Origin: JAAUUE01 sp943370025
GTDB taxonomy: Bacteria > Cyanobacteriota > Cyanobacteriia > Cyanobacteriales > JAAUUE01
Assembly (NCBI GenBank): GCA_943370025.1
Contig: CALRPI020000027.1
Span: 1 to 64,000 of the forward strand
Length of the DNA stretch: 64,000 bases
Direction: 5' to 3'
Shown here in pieces: positions 16,677-25,352 of the stretch. The notes beneath the pieces were generated by a model that did no database searches, was not told where the DNA came from, and worked only from the letters and a program-made list of their open reading frames with translations. Both the position numbers and the translations under genes were made by a program. The first letter of the stretch is position 1. The number at the start of each line of letters is the position of its first letter.

Positions 16677-17257
16677 GGATATAGGTTCTCCCGGTTAATG
16701 TAGGCGGCGATCGGTGGTGTGATCGTCGCTCGATCGCCGTGTTTGCGGTAATCAGTGGAGGAAACTCCGGGGGGATGGACGTGGGCGATCGCAATTCTGC
16801 CCCCCATTAATCTTAGTTCCTGTAGATCGTGATCTTCTAGGGGATATCCCGATCGGGGAACTACTAATAATTGTACCTGTTGCAATAGATCTCCAATCCG
16901 ATACCACTGGGGGAGTTGGGGAACCAGATCGGAACCAATCACCACAGTCAACTCTGGATGATTTCCCCAGAGATGGCGAGCCTTTGCTACGGTTTCTAGA
17001 GTCCGGGGGCTGCTCAGGTCTTGGTGGAGTTCAATATTATGGACGGGGGCATATTGATTGAGCGATCGCATTTCTTCCAACATCAAGCTCAACATCATGG
17101 AACGATGGGCAAGGGGGGTTTGGTGAGACTTAAAAGGATTATCCGAAGCCCACACCGCCACCCAATCATAATGTTGACTCAACCAGCGGCAGATTTCCTG
17201 ATGTCCAGCAGTTGGTGGATCGGCACTAGTTCCAAACAAGGCAATACGGTAGTTCAT
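16658..17257 (-). CDS. nadD: Nicotinate-nucleotide adenylyltransferase
   Basis: 199 aa. Nucleotidyltransferase fold with the (H/T)xGH motif in LFGTSADPPTAGHQ, VVIGSDLVPQLPQW (the NadD GxD segment), and the late GVSSTDYR, equivalent to ISSTxIR. It converts nicotinate mononucleotide and ATP to nicotinate adenine dinucleotide, which NadE then amidates. ATG at 17257; the 3' end overlaps nrtR by 19 bp, implying translational coupling. Confidence 0.88.
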   Translation of the reverse strand: MNYRIALFGTSADPPTAGHQEICRWLSQHYDWVAVWASDNPFKSHQTPLAHRSMMLSLMLEEMRSLNQYAPVHNIELHQDLSSPRTLETVAKARHLWGNHPELTVVIGSDLVPQLPQWYRIGDLLQQVQLLVVPRSGYPLEDHDLQELRLMGGRIAIAHVHPPGVSSTDYRKHGDRATITPPIAAYINRENLYPCQNLA

Positions 17258-17261
17258 TTTC

Positions 17262-17433
17262 AGTTATCAGTTAACAGTTAACAGTTAATACCAAATTTGG
17301 GTTGGTATAGTACCTATTCTTAGTCCGCGCACCATCCGGACTTTGCTCTTGTAGCAGCGGTTTAAACCGCCTTAGAGAGTTTAATAAAATCAGATTTGGT
17401 GTCGGTGGTTTATGGTGGGCAATGCCCACCCTA
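17262..17433. repeat. Heptamer tandem repeat and dispersed hairpins between pncB and nadD
   Basis: CAGTTAA-type heptamers run at about 17266-17288, a common cyanobacterial short tandem repeat. TTAGTCCGCG...CGGACTTTG with GCAGCGGTTTAAACCGCC lies at about 17319-17371, related to the inside of the 49441 element. A GGTGGGCAATGCCCACC palindrome is at 17415-17431. No gene in this 184-bp gap. Confidence 0.6.
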
Positions 17434-17441
17434 CTGACAGA

Positions 17442-18824
17442 TTAAGCCAGTACTAGAGAGCGTTGAGTCCTACGCACCAATGCCTCTAGGTCTGGGGAAA
17501 TTTCTATAGGTAGGGGTTGGGGTTGGTCTAGGGTGCAAACCTCTGGGGGCAGACTGGCTACCGATCGAGCAGTGCGTTGACTGATTATATTTAGGGGTTC
17601 TGGAGAATCAAGGGGTTTGCCCTGTTTGTATACCAGTTTCAGGAGGGGAATGGAGGCGGAGGAATCTTGATCCACTTCTGGGGGAGATTCGGTCATCAGT
17701 CCTAGGCGATCGCCTTCAATTTTCCCGTTTTGGAAGTGGCGAAATATTTGCTTTCTGCCGGGGAAGGTGATCTTGCCGCTGGATTCCTTCATCACTGGGG
17801 TGTCGTTGATTTCCACTAGTTTATATACTCCATTCACCGGGGAGCCGGTCACTAGTTTGGTTCCCAGACCGAATCCGGTGATGGGAGCTTGGGCAGCGCG
17901 GAATTTGGCAATTTCCCATTCATCCAAATCACCACTGCCAAAAATAGTCACATCGGGCAAGATGGCATGGATTTGTTTGGCAAGGTCAATTAAGTTGCCA
18001 GAATCTATGCGAACTCCTGTCAGGTGCATTTTGCCAGCCTTCACTTCGGCGGCTAATTTCTTGGCTGCTGCCACGGTGTCGTAGGTGTCTATCAACAGGG
18101 AACCTTCGGGAAAGTAGCGATGGAAGGCGTGGAAGGCATCCATTTCTGTGCCAGATTGGGAGGCGATCGCCATAATCAGGGAATGGGCGATCGTTCCCAG
18201 AGGTTTGCGACCTAGTTTATAGGCGGCAAGGACATTAGATGTGCCATCCATGCCCCCGGCGATCGCTGCCCGTGCTGCCCACACCGATGCTTGGGGACTA
18301 AACGCCCGTCGGGTGCCAAATTCCAGCAACATTGCCTCATCTCCAGCGGCGTGGCGCATTCTGGCTGCCTTGGTGGCAATCATGGTCTGGTAGTTAATGG
18401 TGTTCAGCAGGTAGGTTTCCACCAGTTGGGCTTGCCACAGGGGTGCTTCAATTCGCAGGATGGGTTCATTGGCAAAGATCGCTGTTCCCTCTGGCACCGC
18501 CCACACATCCCCGGTGAAGCTCCCTTCAGCTAAGAGCGACCAAAATCGCTCTGGTGCTTCGGTAAAAATCCCCATTTCCTTCAGGGCGGTGATCTGCGCG
18601 GCACTAAATCGCAACTTATCCAGATAATCCAGCACCTGAGCTAATCCCATCGCAATCAGATAGCCATAACCTTCTGGTAAGCGCCGCACAAATATTTCAA
18701 AACTTGCCCGTTGCTCTGCCATGCCTTCGCCGACATAGCAAGCCGCCATCGTCAATTGATACAAATCCGTCAGCAAGCTGTAGTCCTCTGGCAGGACTGT
18801 AAGTTGTTGGTCTTCGGTGATCAT
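17442..18824 (-). CDS. pncB: Nicotinate phosphoribosyltransferase
   Basis: About 460 aa from the ATG at 18824. An upstream TTG at 18869 is rejected because it lies inside the promoter. The protein has DYSLLTDLYQLTMAACY, LEFGTRRAFSPQA, TFGSGDLDEWEIAKF-like and GFGLGTKLVTG segments of PncB. It salvages nicotinic acid to nicotinate mononucleotide using PRPP and ATP. It is the promoter-proximal gene of the NAD cluster, and the inverted repeat overlapping its promoter suggests repression by the neighbouring NrtR. Confidence 0.92.
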   Translation of the reverse strand: MITEDQQLTVLPEDYSLLTDLYQLTMAACYVGEGMAEQRASFEIFVRRLPEGYGYLIAMGLAQVLDYLDKLRFSAAQITALKEMGIFTEAPERFWSLLAEGSFTGDVWAVPEGTAIFANEPILRIEAPLWQAQLVETYLLNTINYQTMIATKAARMRHAAGDEAMLLEFGTRRAFSPQASVWAARAAIAGGMDGTSNVLAAYKLGRKPLGTIAHSLIMAIASQSGTEMDAFHAFHRYFPEGSLLIDTYDTVAAAKKLAAEVKAGKMHLTGVRIDSGNLIDLAKQIHAILPDVTIFGSGDLDEWEIAKFRAAQAPITGFGLGTKLVTGSPVNGVYKLVEINDTPVMKESSGKITFPGRKQIFRHFQNGKIEGDRLGLMTESPPEVDQDSSASIPLLKLVYKQGKPLDSPEPLNIISQRTARSVASLPPEVCTLDQPQPLPIEISPDLEALVRRTQRSLVLA

Positions 18825-18831
18825 GGAGGTA

Positions 18832-18880
18832 TTTGGTAAAGTTTCTCTAATTATAGTAGAAATTACCAAAATAGTGTCAA
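18832..18880 (-). promoter_or_regulatory. pncB promoter with overlapping inverted repeat (candidate NrtR operator)
   Basis: Reading the minus strand: TTGACA at 18880-18875, a 19-bp spacer, and TATAAT at 18855-18850, about 26 nt before the ATG. The arms TTTGGTAA (18863-18870 read on minus) and TTACCAAA (18832-18839 on minus) are exact complements and bracket the -10 element, centre to centre 31 bp apart, about three helical turns. Promoter assignment is good; operator identity is inference from the adjacent nrtR gene. Confidence 0.6.
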
Positions 18881-18950
18881 GGAGCCATTATAAAATTAAT
18901 CAGGACTTATGAACTGAGGTTGTCTCTCCATTCGATCGCTAAATTCTGTA

Positions 18951-19505
18951 GCTCAACTGATGTTGCGATCGCATTTCCGCCCGGAATTTCTCAACCGTCT
19001 TGATGACACAATTATTTTCCACACTCTCAGCAAAGCCGAACTTAGCCACATTGTCACCATCCAACTCAATCGGGTGCAAAATCTCCTCTCTGACCAAAAG
19101 ATTGGCATTGAAATTTCCCCCACGACTTTGACCTACATCACCGATGTGGGCTACGATCCCGTCTATGGAGCTAGACCCCTGAAGCGCGCTATCCAAAGGG
19201 AAATCGAGAACCCGATCGCCACCAAACTCCTCGAAAATACCTTTGTTTCTGGGGATACCATCTGGGTAGACTGCATAGATGAAAATCTCACTTTCCAAAA
19301 GAAAGCCCCGCCCGTAGACCAAGAACCTGTCAACTACTTGATGGAAACTCCCCCAGAACCTCCTAAAACATCTCCTAAGGAATCTCCTCTGGAATCTTCC
19401 CCGCCTCCAGAATCTCTCAAGGAATCCCCCAAGAAATCTGCTGAACCCAGCAAAGAAACCCCGCTACCTGAACTGGTTGCCACTTTGATCGAGCCTTGGC
19501 TATGA
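18951..19505 (+). pseudogene. ClpB C-terminal fragment with proline-rich tail
   Basis: About 181 codons from an ATG at 18960. Residues 3-95 match the end of ClpB/Hsp104 AAA+ module 2 and its C-terminal subdomain: RSHFRPEFLNRLDD, VGYDPVYGARPLKRAIQREIENP. Walker motifs, the middle domain and the first AAA+ ring are absent, and no ClpB coding lies upstream. The homology begins at a HIP1 octamer (18964-18971), a possible recombination point. A 75-residue Pro/Ser/Glu-rich tail follows, unlike the short ClpB end. Could be a relic or a small stand-alone protein. Confidence 0.7.
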
Positions 19506-19577
19506 TTGTCCTAGTTCATCCCAATGTCAGATTCTAGGGTTGTGTGCATCAAAATAGAGCATTGGCAAGTTGGCGAG

Positions 19578-19614
19578 GGAGGATAGAAACTTCTTAGCCT
19601 ACTTTCTACCCTCC
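19578..19614. terminator. Hairpin between convergent ClpB fragment and DUF3386 gene
   Basis: GGAGGATAGAAA pairs with TTTCTACCCTCC (one mismatch) around a 13-nt loop, with outer GGCAAG/CTTGTC pairing. Placed between two converging genes. Confidence 0.5.
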
Positions 19615-19708
19615 TTGTCACCCCTTGAGACTACAGGGCTGGAGTGCCGACTGCCAAACTCTAATCATGAGGGTGGACACTGCACTGGTGGTCGATTGTT
19701 CACATCAG

Positions 19709-20365
19709 CTACAACAGCGAGATTTGAGAGAGACGCAGTTCCTGAGTCTGGGATGCATCAGTTTGATCAGCCCGACTGACTCGGCGCAAGGTTGGGAGGA
19801 AGTAATCTCCAAAGCGCTCGTACTGATCATGGTGGTGCTGGGTGGGGCTGGTGGGTTCATCCGTGCTGGGGTTTGAGTAAAAAGATTCATAGTCAATTGG
19901 CAAATAGCCTGTTCCTGTGTCCATCGTAGAGGAGACGTTGATGGTGACCACAGTGCTGTGGATATGACGATGCACCATGGTGACAATGTTGTTGTGTACC
20001 TTGTAGCGATCGCCCATGGCAGCCCCACTCACTCGAATAATGGCAGCTCCAGCGTCATCAGTGCCTTCTAGGGCAAACTCATTCTTGCCATGCACCTTAT
20101 CAAAACTGCGTTGCACTCGGTGAATGATGATTTCTTGGATCTGGTTGTGGATCAGCTTTTCTCCCTCCTCACTGCTGGCTTCCGTCAGGGTGATTTTGAG
20201 ATCGGGTGAAATAAGGACGCTGGCTTGGTGGGTAACACCATCTTGGGTGGACTGAACAAGGGCAGTGAATCCGGGAAAGTTGGCATCCCAATTATAGCGA
20301 TTTTCGTAGGCAGCTCGGAATAGGTCAGTGGCATCGATCGTAGGCATAGTGTTCGTCGTAGTCAT
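19709..20365 (-). CDS. DUF3386 family protein
   Basis: 218 aa from the ATG at 20365, which has AGGAGA eight bases upstream; the longer frame to 20521 lacks such a site. The protein begins with a short Thr-rich stretch and then DLFRAAYENRYNWDANFPGF, the DUF3386 hallmark. It continues with DAGAAIIRVSGAAMGDRYKV and ends with a polar His-rich tail (TQHHHDQYERFGDYFLP). No signal peptide. The family is cyanobacterial with no established biochemical function. Its placement last in a TonB-dependent uptake locus suggests a role linked to the imported ligand, perhaps in the cytosol. Confidence 0.75.
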   Translation of the reverse strand: MTTTNTMPTIDATDLFRAAYENRYNWDANFPGFTALVQSTQDGVTHQASVLISPDLKITLTEASSEEGEKLIHNQIQEIIIHRVQRSFDKVHGKNEFALEGTDDAGAAIIRVSGAAMGDRYKVHNNIVTMVHRHIHSTVVTINVSSTMDTGTGYLPIDYESFYSNPSTDEPTSPTQHHHDQYERFGDYFLPTLRRVSRADQTDASQTQELRLSQISLL

Positions 20366-20600
20366 GATTAATCTCCTAGTAGTCGTTGTAGTTGTTAGTA
20401 AGCAATTATGGGAACTTGTTAGGTTGCGAGGGTGGATCACTGGCTTTGCTGGTTGGTTGGCGGGGGTTGCGATCGACACCCTCCCCGACACCACCACTGG
20501 CTGGGCAAACTTCCCGACCAACTGCCAGAACCATCATCAGAATTGCCCTGAACCATATCTTTGATCAAAATCAAATTAAATTTCCTATGATGGAGAAGTC

Positions 20601-20640
20601 GATTAATGTCGATAAGTTGGGGGTAAGTTGGCGCTTGCCC
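20601..20640. repeat. 40-bp hairpin repeat (copy at end of the binding-protein gene)
   Basis: GATTAATGTCGATAAG followed by GGGTAAGTTGGCGCTTGCCC and a T8 run. It matches 24383-24422 with four differences. The hairpin plus T-run would terminate plus-strand transcription, yet it lies inside a minus-strand gene cluster. Confidence 0.6.
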
Positions 20641-20646
20641 TTTTTT

Positions 20647-21576
20647 TTAGGGTTTAGTAGCAATTACTTGCCATAATTGTTGACAGACTTTTTCAATAGC
20701 TTCAATGCTACCAGGGTTTACCAGACCGTAGTAGTCGAAGATGTAAACTCGATCGTTCTTTACCGCCTGCAACTGGTTCCAAAAGGGTTCAGCCTTGAGT
20801 TTGTCCACCATGCCATCCCCCACATCCACTAGGATTAACACCTCTGGGTTGGCTTCCAGTACTTTTTCTGGAGATAGGGTGATGTAGCCCCGCTGGGGAC
20901 TTTGCCCTTGCAGATCGGCTGCTAGATTTTTGATTTGAAACTGGGTCAACAAATCGCCTGCCCAACTGGTTTTGTTGGGAGCCAAAATCGGTTGAGCACT
21001 AACCAAAACTAGGGTAGAACCGGAGTTGGCTGGCTGGCTGGATAGGAAGCTTTGGTAGGTTGTGAGCAGCGGTTCTGGATCAGCTCTAATTTCCCTAGCC
21101 AAGTCGCTGGTGAGGGTTTGCAAGGCTCGCCAATCTCTGACTTCTGTGGTGAGGGTGCGAATGCCCAGTTCCCTCAGCTTGGCAAGGGTTTGGTCGTGGA
21201 ACCCAGCAGCCCCAATCACCAGGTCTGGCTTCAGAGCCACAATTTTTTCCAAATTGGGTGGGGTTTGACCTTCGCTGACGCGGGTGATGTCTTTGAAGGC
21301 TGGATTTTGGGCTAATAAGCGACTGCCAGAGATACCCACTAGCTTGGTTTGATCCAATCGCTGGATGATATCAGCAGAAAGAGAGGTGAGAGCTACCACT
21401 CTGGAGACCTCTGCGGCGGGGGCAGCGGTAGTCTCATTGGGGGGAGATTGGGCTAGAGGAGATGATGAATCTGGGGAGGTTGAAGTCTGGCTGGTGGGTG
21501 AGCTACAGGCGATCGTCAACCCAATCAGCAACAAGCTGATCATCAGGAAGGGTGTCGGTTTGAATTGAGTGGTCAT
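20647..21576 (-). CDS. Periplasmic metal-chelate/siderophore-binding lipoprotein (FecB/BtuF type)
   Basis: 309 aa. The lipoprotein signal is MISLLLIGLTIAC with the lipidated Cys at about 24, followed by a Ser/Pro linker. The helical-backbone binding fold follows: RVVALTSLSADIIQRL, KPDLVIGAAGFHDQTLAKLRELG and VYIFDYYGLVNPGSIEAIEKV. It collects the chelate from the receptor and delivers it to the FecCD-type permease encoded upstream. It follows the receptor gene by 38 bp. The ligand could be a ferric siderophore or cobalamin. Fur-like boxes upstream of the locus and the absence of a cobalamin riboswitch favour iron. Confidence 0.88.
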   Translation of the reverse strand: MTTQFKPTPFLMISLLLIGLTIACSSPTSQTSTSPDSSSPLAQSPPNETTAAPAAEVSRVVALTSLSADIIQRLDQTKLVGISGSRLLAQNPAFKDITRVSEGQTPPNLEKIVALKPDLVIGAAGFHDQTLAKLRELGIRTLTTEVRDWRALQTLTSDLAREIRADPEPLLTTYQSFLSSQPANSGSTLVLVSAQPILAPNKTSWAGDLLTQFQIKNLAADLQGQSPQRGYITLSPEKVLEANPEVLILVDVGDGMVDKLKAEPFWNQLQAVKNDRVYIFDYYGLVNPGSIEAIEKVCQQLWQVIATKP

Positions 21577-21614
21577 GGGATCTTTTCCTTATCATAATGA
21601 ATATAAGCACGGTT

Positions 21615-24371
21615 TTAGAATCGCCAAGTCAGACCCGCCCGTAGGCTCAGTCCGGGTTGGGCATAGCGACTGATATCAGAGGGTGTAGGAGAATTGAGCA
21701 AGGGGCGCACATCAGAATAGAGGAAATATTGACTATTTAGCAGGTTGAATACCCCCACATTTAATGTCACCAAAGGAGTGAAGTTGTAGTAGCCCACCAA
21801 GTCCAAAACGGTGTAACCGGATGGAGTGTAGGAATTGGCGGGTCGATCGCTCCTCAGGCGGGGATCAGCGGCAAAGGTGGTGATTAACTCCGCTCCCCAC
21901 TGGTTTTCCGGAGCCCGGTAGCGCAACCCCACCACAGCCCGGAAGGGGTCAACACTCTCCAGAGGTTGGTTATCTGTCAGGTCGTCTCCCAAAGTCCAGC
22001 CCAAGCTAGCCAAGAGGCTAAATCCATGGGGGTCTGGACTAAAGCGATATTCCCCGCCAAGCTCCAAGCCGTAGGTGCGGGCCTGTCCGATGTTTTGGGG
22101 CTGGAACAAATTAACCAGATTGCCATTAATTCTGGTTGTCCCGGCGGCGGCAAAGGTTTCGATAAAGTTGTTGTAGCTGCTGTAGAATCCGGTCAGGCTA
22201 AAGTTACCCTGGGGAAAGTTGCCCCGCACGCCTAGCTCAAAGGTGTCGCTGGTTTCGGGTTGCAGGTTGGGGTTGGAAAGGGTCTGATACCGGAAGGTGG
22301 GGCTGGTAAGGTTGGTGAAGCCAGCGTTGATTTCGCTGTAGAGGGGTGCTCGAAAGCCACGGGCATAGCGACCGACGATCGCAAACTCTGGAGAGGTTTG
22401 CCACACGACCCCAAAGGTGGGCGACAGGGCAGAAGCATTTAAATCTGCCGCAACAACACTGGGAGAGTTCCGCAGGTAGAGGTCATCAATTTGGGTATCT
22501 AGGTTGTAAACGTCAAACCGGAGACCGGGAATTAGAGTGAGGGAATTGCTCAGAGCAATCTCATCTTGCACATAGAGACCGAGGCGGAAGGTGTCAGAGT
22601 TAGGAAAGTCTCGCACCGGGAAGTTGTCGGAACCCACGACATTGGTGGTGAGGATGGGGTTGCCAGCCGCATCAAAGCGAGTTTCTACTCCATCACGAAT
22701 CCGTCCGTTACGGGTAGTAGAAATATCTAACCCGTAGGTGAGGCGGTTGACGGCGGAGCCAATATTGAAGGTGCTTTGCAGTTGAATTTCACCACCCACT
22801 ACCTGATCGAGAAAGGTATTGCTGAGACTCCGCACCCGGCGACGATCGTCTCCTGCTCCCGTCCGCACGAAGTCTTGGATGCGTAACTCATTGATCCCCG
22901 AATTTTGGTAGTAGAACTGGAGGCGAGCTCCCGTCAGGAACCCTTGGCTTTCGGGGTCATCAAATACGTAGTCCAAACTGAAACGATCGCGGTAGGTATC
23001 AGCCCGGAGGGTTTCATTCTGCCCCCGGAAACCCGTTGGCCCAACTAGGGCAGTAGCGGTAATGGGGGCAACGGTGAAGTTATCCCGATTGCTAAAGACC
23101 TCCCCGGTCAGCCGGAGATAACTCGTCGAGTCAAATCGATAGACGGCTCTAGCCAAGAAATTATTGCGACTATTGGATCGATCGTCCACGAATTCGTTAC
23201 CACTCGGCACCCGGTCTTCATTCCCATCCCGTCGGGTAAATCCCAACAATAATTCGAGATTGTTGTCTCGGAAGGCGGTGAGTAGCGTATTCGCCCAACT
23301 GTTATTCACGGTTTCATAGTTGCTAGAGAGGCTGGTGGCACTATTTTGACCATTTTGACCATTGCGATCGAGTAAATCTGCCGGGTCAATGGTGCGGAAG
23401 TTGACCGCTCCCCCCAGAGCATCACTGCCATACAGGGCAGAGGCAGGTCCCCGAACGATTTCTACCCGCTGTAGCGTTTCGATATCCACATAATCTCGCC
23501 CTAGGGAAGGCGTACCAAATTGAAACTGCGTAGGTACCCGGATGCCATCATTCAGGAGGAGAACCCGGTTGCCACCCAAGCCGCGAATGTTGACATCTTG
23601 CAGCCCGTAGCGCCGATTGTTACCCACAGAGACATTAGGTTCATAGCGTACCAAATCCCGTAAATCCCTCACCAGTTGTTGATCAATCTCCTGAGCATCG
23701 ATCACGCTGATGTATCCCGGTGTCAGCCGCACAGGTCTGGGAGTCCGAGTTCCCGTGACCGTGATTTCCTCCTCTGGCTCTGTATCTGCATTCAAGCTAT
23801 AGGCAAGACCACCCGTCCTCAATACCACCTCTGAGGTTGGTAGCCTGTTCTGACCCGTCACTATGATTTGAATGCGATTACCCGTCGTCTGGATCACCTG
23901 AATACTGGCAATATCCTCAGTGGGGTTCGCTACAGTGAACAATTGTCCCTCTGGTAGAGCTAGCACTGCATTGGGAATATCGGCAATCAGACGATCGCCC
24001 TCAGCCCGGAATTGGTTGGCATCTACCAGCAGGGGTTGATTATCAGCAGTTCCTAGGGTGATTTCGAGTTTCTGGTCGATACGTCTCACACTGACCTGGG
24101 TGACCCGGACCGCATCAACCTGTACTCGCCATTCTTCTAGGGTGGTGGCGGGACGGCTCTCAAAGTTGAGTTGGCTGGCGATCTGGGAACTAGATTGTTG
24201 AACGGTAGTCTCAGCAGTGGTGGGATGGCTCTCAAAGTTGAGTTGGCTGGTGATCTGGGGACTAGGCTGTTGAACGGTAGTCTCAGCAGTAGCATATCCA
24301 GGCAGAAATATAGTCGGAACCGTAGCGAGTGCCCAAGTGGCACTTTTGCACAAAATTAAGGGGAATTTCAT
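21615..24371 (-). CDS. TonB-dependent outer-membrane receptor with AMIN domain
   Basis: 918 aa. Signal peptide (about 1-29, ending GYATA), then a duplicated 24-residue segment (ETTVQQ..SQI.SQLNFES), then an AMIN domain (about 78-170, EEWRVQVDAVRVTQVSVRR). A TonB-box-like EEITVTGTRTPRP comes next, followed by a plug (about 205-330, NIRGLGGNRVLLLNDGIR, VEIVRGPASALYGSDALGG) and a 22-strand barrel ending in LTWRF with the C-terminal Phe used by the assembly machinery. AMIN is thought to bind peptidoglycan and is common on cyanobacterial receptors. It imports a chelate, probably a ferric siderophore. Confidence 0.93.
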   Translation of the reverse strand: MKFPLILCKSATWALATVPTIFLPGYATAETTVQQPSPQITSQLNFESHPTTAETTVQQSSSQIASQLNFESRPATTLEEWRVQVDAVRVTQVSVRRIDQKLEITLGTADNQPLLVDANQFRAEGDRLIADIPNAVLALPEGQLFTVANPTEDIASIQVIQTTGNRIQIIVTGQNRLPTSEVVLRTGGLAYSLNADTEPEEEITVTGTRTPRPVRLTPGYISVIDAQEIDQQLVRDLRDLVRYEPNVSVGNNRRYGLQDVNIRGLGGNRVLLLNDGIRVPTQFQFGTPSLGRDYVDIETLQRVEIVRGPASALYGSDALGGAVNFRTIDPADLLDRNGQNGQNSATSLSSNYETVNNSWANTLLTAFRDNNLELLLGFTRRDGNEDRVPSGNEFVDDRSNSRNNFLARAVYRFDSTSYLRLTGEVFSNRDNFTVAPITATALVGPTGFRGQNETLRADTYRDRFSLDYVFDDPESQGFLTGARLQFYYQNSGINELRIQDFVRTGAGDDRRRVRSLSNTFLDQVVGGEIQLQSTFNIGSAVNRLTYGLDISTTRNGRIRDGVETRFDAAGNPILTTNVVGSDNFPVRDFPNSDTFRLGLYVQDEIALSNSLTLIPGLRFDVYNLDTQIDDLYLRNSPSVVAADLNASALSPTFGVVWQTSPEFAIVGRYARGFRAPLYSEINAGFTNLTSPTFRYQTLSNPNLQPETSDTFELGVRGNFPQGNFSLTGFYSSYNNFIETFAAAGTTRINGNLVNLFQPQNIGQARTYGLELGGEYRFSPDPHGFSLLASLGWTLGDDLTDNQPLESVDPFRAVVGLRYRAPENQWGAELITTFAADPRLRSDRPANSYTPSGYTVLDLVGYYNFTPLVTLNVGVFNLLNSQYFLYSDVRPLLNSPTPSDISRYAQPGLSLRAGLTWRF

Positions 24372-24382
24372 AGGGAAAGATA

Positions 24383-24422
24383 GATTAATGTCGATAAGAT
24401 AGGGGCAAGTTGGCGCTTACCC
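24383..24422. repeat. 40-bp hairpin repeat (copy before the receptor gene)
   Basis: Same element as 20601-20640, with GGGCAAGTTGGCGCTTACCC. It lies 12 nt upstream of the receptor start and 30 nt after the ATPase stop, so it is transcribed in the operon and could affect message processing. Confidence 0.6.
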
Positions 24423-24452
24423 GTTTTGATTGAGACTCTGTTGTTGGCACGA

Positions 24453-25352
24453 CTAACTTTGGGGACGATCGCGGGGGCGGTGGGCTGGTTGTAACAAGCA
24501 AACTTGCAGTCCAACTGGGGTGGTGATGATCGCTGCCTCTACCCCAAATCCTTGGTGTAGATTTTCGGGGTTGATCACTTCGTCAGGAGAACCGATCGCG
24601 ACCAACCTTCCCTGACGCAACATGGCAATCCGATCGCTATAGCGAATTGCTAGGTTGATATCATGCAACACCGTGATAATAGTTAGGTTTTGTTGTTGGT
24701 TTAAATCCTTGAGCAACTCTAGCAATTCCAGTTGGTAGCGCATATCCAAGAAGGTAGTGGGTTCATCCAGCAGCAGGATTTGAGGGGCTTGGGCGAGGGC
24801 AAGAGCCAGAAAAGCCCGTTGGCGTTCTCCCCCCGATAGCTGTTCGACGGGACGATCGCGAAATGCTTCTAGCTGAGTTTGGGCGATCGCCCAGTCTACC
24901 TGAGCATGATCTGCCGCCGTCAGCTCCCACTGCCACCAGGGTTGATGGGGAGTTCGACCCAAGCTAACCAACTGACGCACGGTCAATCCGGCAGGAGTCA
25001 TCGGCTGTTGAGGCAAAATGGCCAGTTGACGAGCAACGGCTTGGGCAGTTTGGTGATGAATGACTTTTCCCTCCAACAGCACGCCCCCCGTCTGAGGAGT
25101 TAAAATTCGACCGAGCAAGCGCAGCAGAGTGGATTTACCCGATCCATTGGCTCCCACCAAACTCAACCACTCTCCCGATCGGAGGGAAAGATAAATTTCC
25201 TGAACAATGGGATGGCGAGAATAGCCTCCAGAGAGTCCTTGGGTCATCAAGAAATCTTCTGTGCCTTGGATCTGTTTTTGGGGCTGGGTTTGTCTACGGT
25301 CTGAAGTCATCATCTGTTGAGGATGACCATGCAAATGCTGATTTGTTTTCAT
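24453..25352 (-). CDS. ABC transporter ATPase (FecE/FhuC type)
   Basis: 299 aa. Walker A SLVGANGSGKSTLLRL, signature LSGGERQRAFLALALAQ, Walker B ILLLDEPTTFLD, H-loop TVLHDINLAIRY. These are hallmarks of iron-chelate/cobalamin importers. The first 37 residues are a polar His/Gln-rich extension absent from most relatives. The start at 25352 is supported by an ATGA overlap with the permease stop. It powers uptake through the FecCD permease. Confidence 0.93.
   Translation of the reverse strand: MKTNQHLHGHPQQMMTSDRRQTQPQKQIQGTEDFLMTQGLSGGYSRHPIVQEIYLSLRSGEWLSLVGANGSGKSTLLRLLGRILTPQTGGVLLEGKVIHHQTAQAVARQLAILPQQPMTPAGLTVRQLVSLGRTPHQPWWQWELTAADHAQVDWAIAQTQLEAFRDRPVEQLSGGERQRAFLALALAQAPQILLLDEPTTFLDMRYQLELLELLKDLNQQQNLTIITVLHDINLAIRYSDRIAMLRQGRLVAIGSPDEVINPENLHQGFGVEAAIITTPVGLQVCLLQPAHRPRDRPQS

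Noticed and set aside
18824..18869. Upstream TTG start for pncB
   Set aside because: The extra codons coincide with a TATAAT promoter and inverted repeat; homology starts after the ATG at 18824.
19625..19876. Plus-strand frame opposite the DUF3386 gene
   Set aside because: Antisense shadow; no ribosome site and no family resemblance.
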